Source: Pseudomonadota bacterium (GTDB lineage: Bacteria > Pseudomonadota > Alphaproteobacteria > Rhizobiales > Rhizobiaceae). Taken from it: a DNA stretch of 5,088 bases. The position numbers and the translations under genes are program-made. The DNA lies in contig JAEZXF010000336.1 in NCBI GenBank assembly GCA_023419995.1, forward strand, positions 1-5,088. Direction: 5' to 3'. Under the pieces are notes generated by a model. That model was not told the origin of the DNA and did not search any database. It was given only the letters and a program-made list of their open reading frames with translations. Shown in pieces: positions 4,484-5,088 of the stretch; within the stretch, counting starts at the first letter, position 1; the number at the start of each line of letters is the position of its first letter.

Positions 4484-5088
4484 ATGCAGGGACCAGCCAG
4501 GGCGCGGCGCAAGCGGACCGCGGCTCCAGCAAAGGACACCGGGACGGCGGGCGACGACCGGCTGTTCGTCGAGGCACTGTCCCGCGGCTTCCGGGTGCTG
4601 GAGGCCTTCTCGCAGGCGCCCCGCCCGATGTCGCTGGCCGAGATCGCCGCCATCTCCGGCATCGACAAGAGCGGCGTCCAGCGCATCGTCCACACGCTCA
4701 TCCAGCTCGGCTATCTCGACCGGCAGCAGGAGGGCGTGGCGCTCGGCCGGCGGCTGCTCGACCGCTCGTTCGACTACCTGCGGTCGAATCCGATCATCCA
4801 GCTCGCCGTCCCGGTGCTGGCCGACCTGCGCCGCACCATCCAGGAGCGGGTGGATCTCAGCCTTTTCGATGATCTTACAATGCATTACGTGGTCCGCATG
4901 CAGAGCAAGCGCGACACGTTCTACGCCCATCTGGTCGGCCGGCGCGTCCCGACCTTCTGCTCTTCGGGCGGCCGCTCGGTGCTCAGCCATCTGCCCGACG
5001 ACCAGGTCATGGACATCCTTCTGCGCTCGGACCGGCGCAAGCTGACGCCGCGCACCACGGTGGAGATCGACGACATCCTGGCCAAGAT
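4484..5088 (+). CDS. IclR-family transcriptional regulator (3' end outside the window)
   Basis: One-component regulator; 201 codons are visible with no stop before the edge, out of about 250-280 usual for the family. After a basic tail (residues 1-22), residues about 27-85 form the winged helix-turn-helix: FVEALSRGFRVLEAFSQAPR (28-47), SLAEIAAISGIDKSGVQRIV (50-69), and wing GYLDR (76-80). The ligand-binding domain starts near 102; VGRRVPTFCSSGGRSVLSHLP (151-171) matches the family pattern 'G.r.pl...s.GkalLA.lp', with Cys159 at the position before the effector loop. The ATG at 4484 has GGAGG five bases upstream. The gene is divergent from the M20 peptidase, with candidate operators in the 105-bp gap, so it most likely controls the peptidase-GNAT unit and perhaps itself. 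Its own promoter is unclear: CACAAT at 4416-4421 is a possible -10, but the -35 is poor. Whether it represses or activates, and its effector, cannot be told. Confidence 0.92.
   Translation, partial: MQGPARARRKRTAAPAKDTGTAGDDRLFVEALSRGFRVLEAFSQAPRPMSLAEIAAISGIDKSGVQRIVHTLIQLGYLDRQQEGVALGRRLLDRSFDYLRSNPIIQLAVPVLADLRRTIQERVDLSLFDDLTMHYVVRMQSKRDTFYAHLVGRRVPTFCSSGGRSVLSHLPDDQVMDILLRSDRRKLTPRTTVEIDDILAK

Overview
The window is high-GC, with Shine-Dalgarno starts and the gene types (TRAP transporter, GNAT, M20 peptidase, TetR and IclR regulators) common in metabolically versatile Alphaproteobacteria. Gene-free DNA around 2150-2500 resembles the short mosaic repeats I associate with Hyphomicrobiales (Rhizobiales) genomes. 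The class is an inference with moderate confidence; the order is weaker.

Layout. On the minus strand at the left, a TetR-family regulator (1163-1873) lies 26 bp upstream of a TRAP-transporter periplasmic substrate-binding protein of the DctP type (75-1136). This looks like a regulator-plus-transporter operon whose membrane subunits, if present, lie beyond the left edge. The TetR promoter region (1875-1919) is packed with overlapping inverted repeats that are good operator candidates. Next comes about 810 bp (1874-2686) without a credible gene; it holds several perfect inverted repeats and looks like degenerate repeat DNA.

The right half is a second minus-strand unit: an M20-family zinc metallopeptidase of the glutamate carboxypeptidase/ArgE/DapE type (3221-4378), followed after 93 bp by a small GNAT acetyltransferase (2687-3127). 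An IclR-family regulator (4484 onward) is transcribed divergently and runs off the right edge. The 105-bp intergenic region between peptidase and IclR contains a recognisable sigma70-type promoter for the peptidase, with a perfect 11-bp palindrome in its spacer and a second inverted repeat over its -10/start region. This is the expected arrangement for local control by the divergent regulator.

How the parts may work together. The DctP protein would capture an organic anion in the periplasm for TRAP uptake, under TetR control. The peptidase would hydrolyse an N-acyl or peptide-like substrate, with the GNAT perhaps acting on a product, under IclR control. A link between the halves is speculative; the only hint is that both regulator promoters carry a palindrome with the same 7-bp core, ACTTAGT. 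I found no CRISPR array, tRNA, rRNA, transposase or clearly novel multi-gene system. The most unusual points are the operator architecture, the missing canonical ligand arginine in the TRAP binding protein, and the repeat-like intergenic segment.
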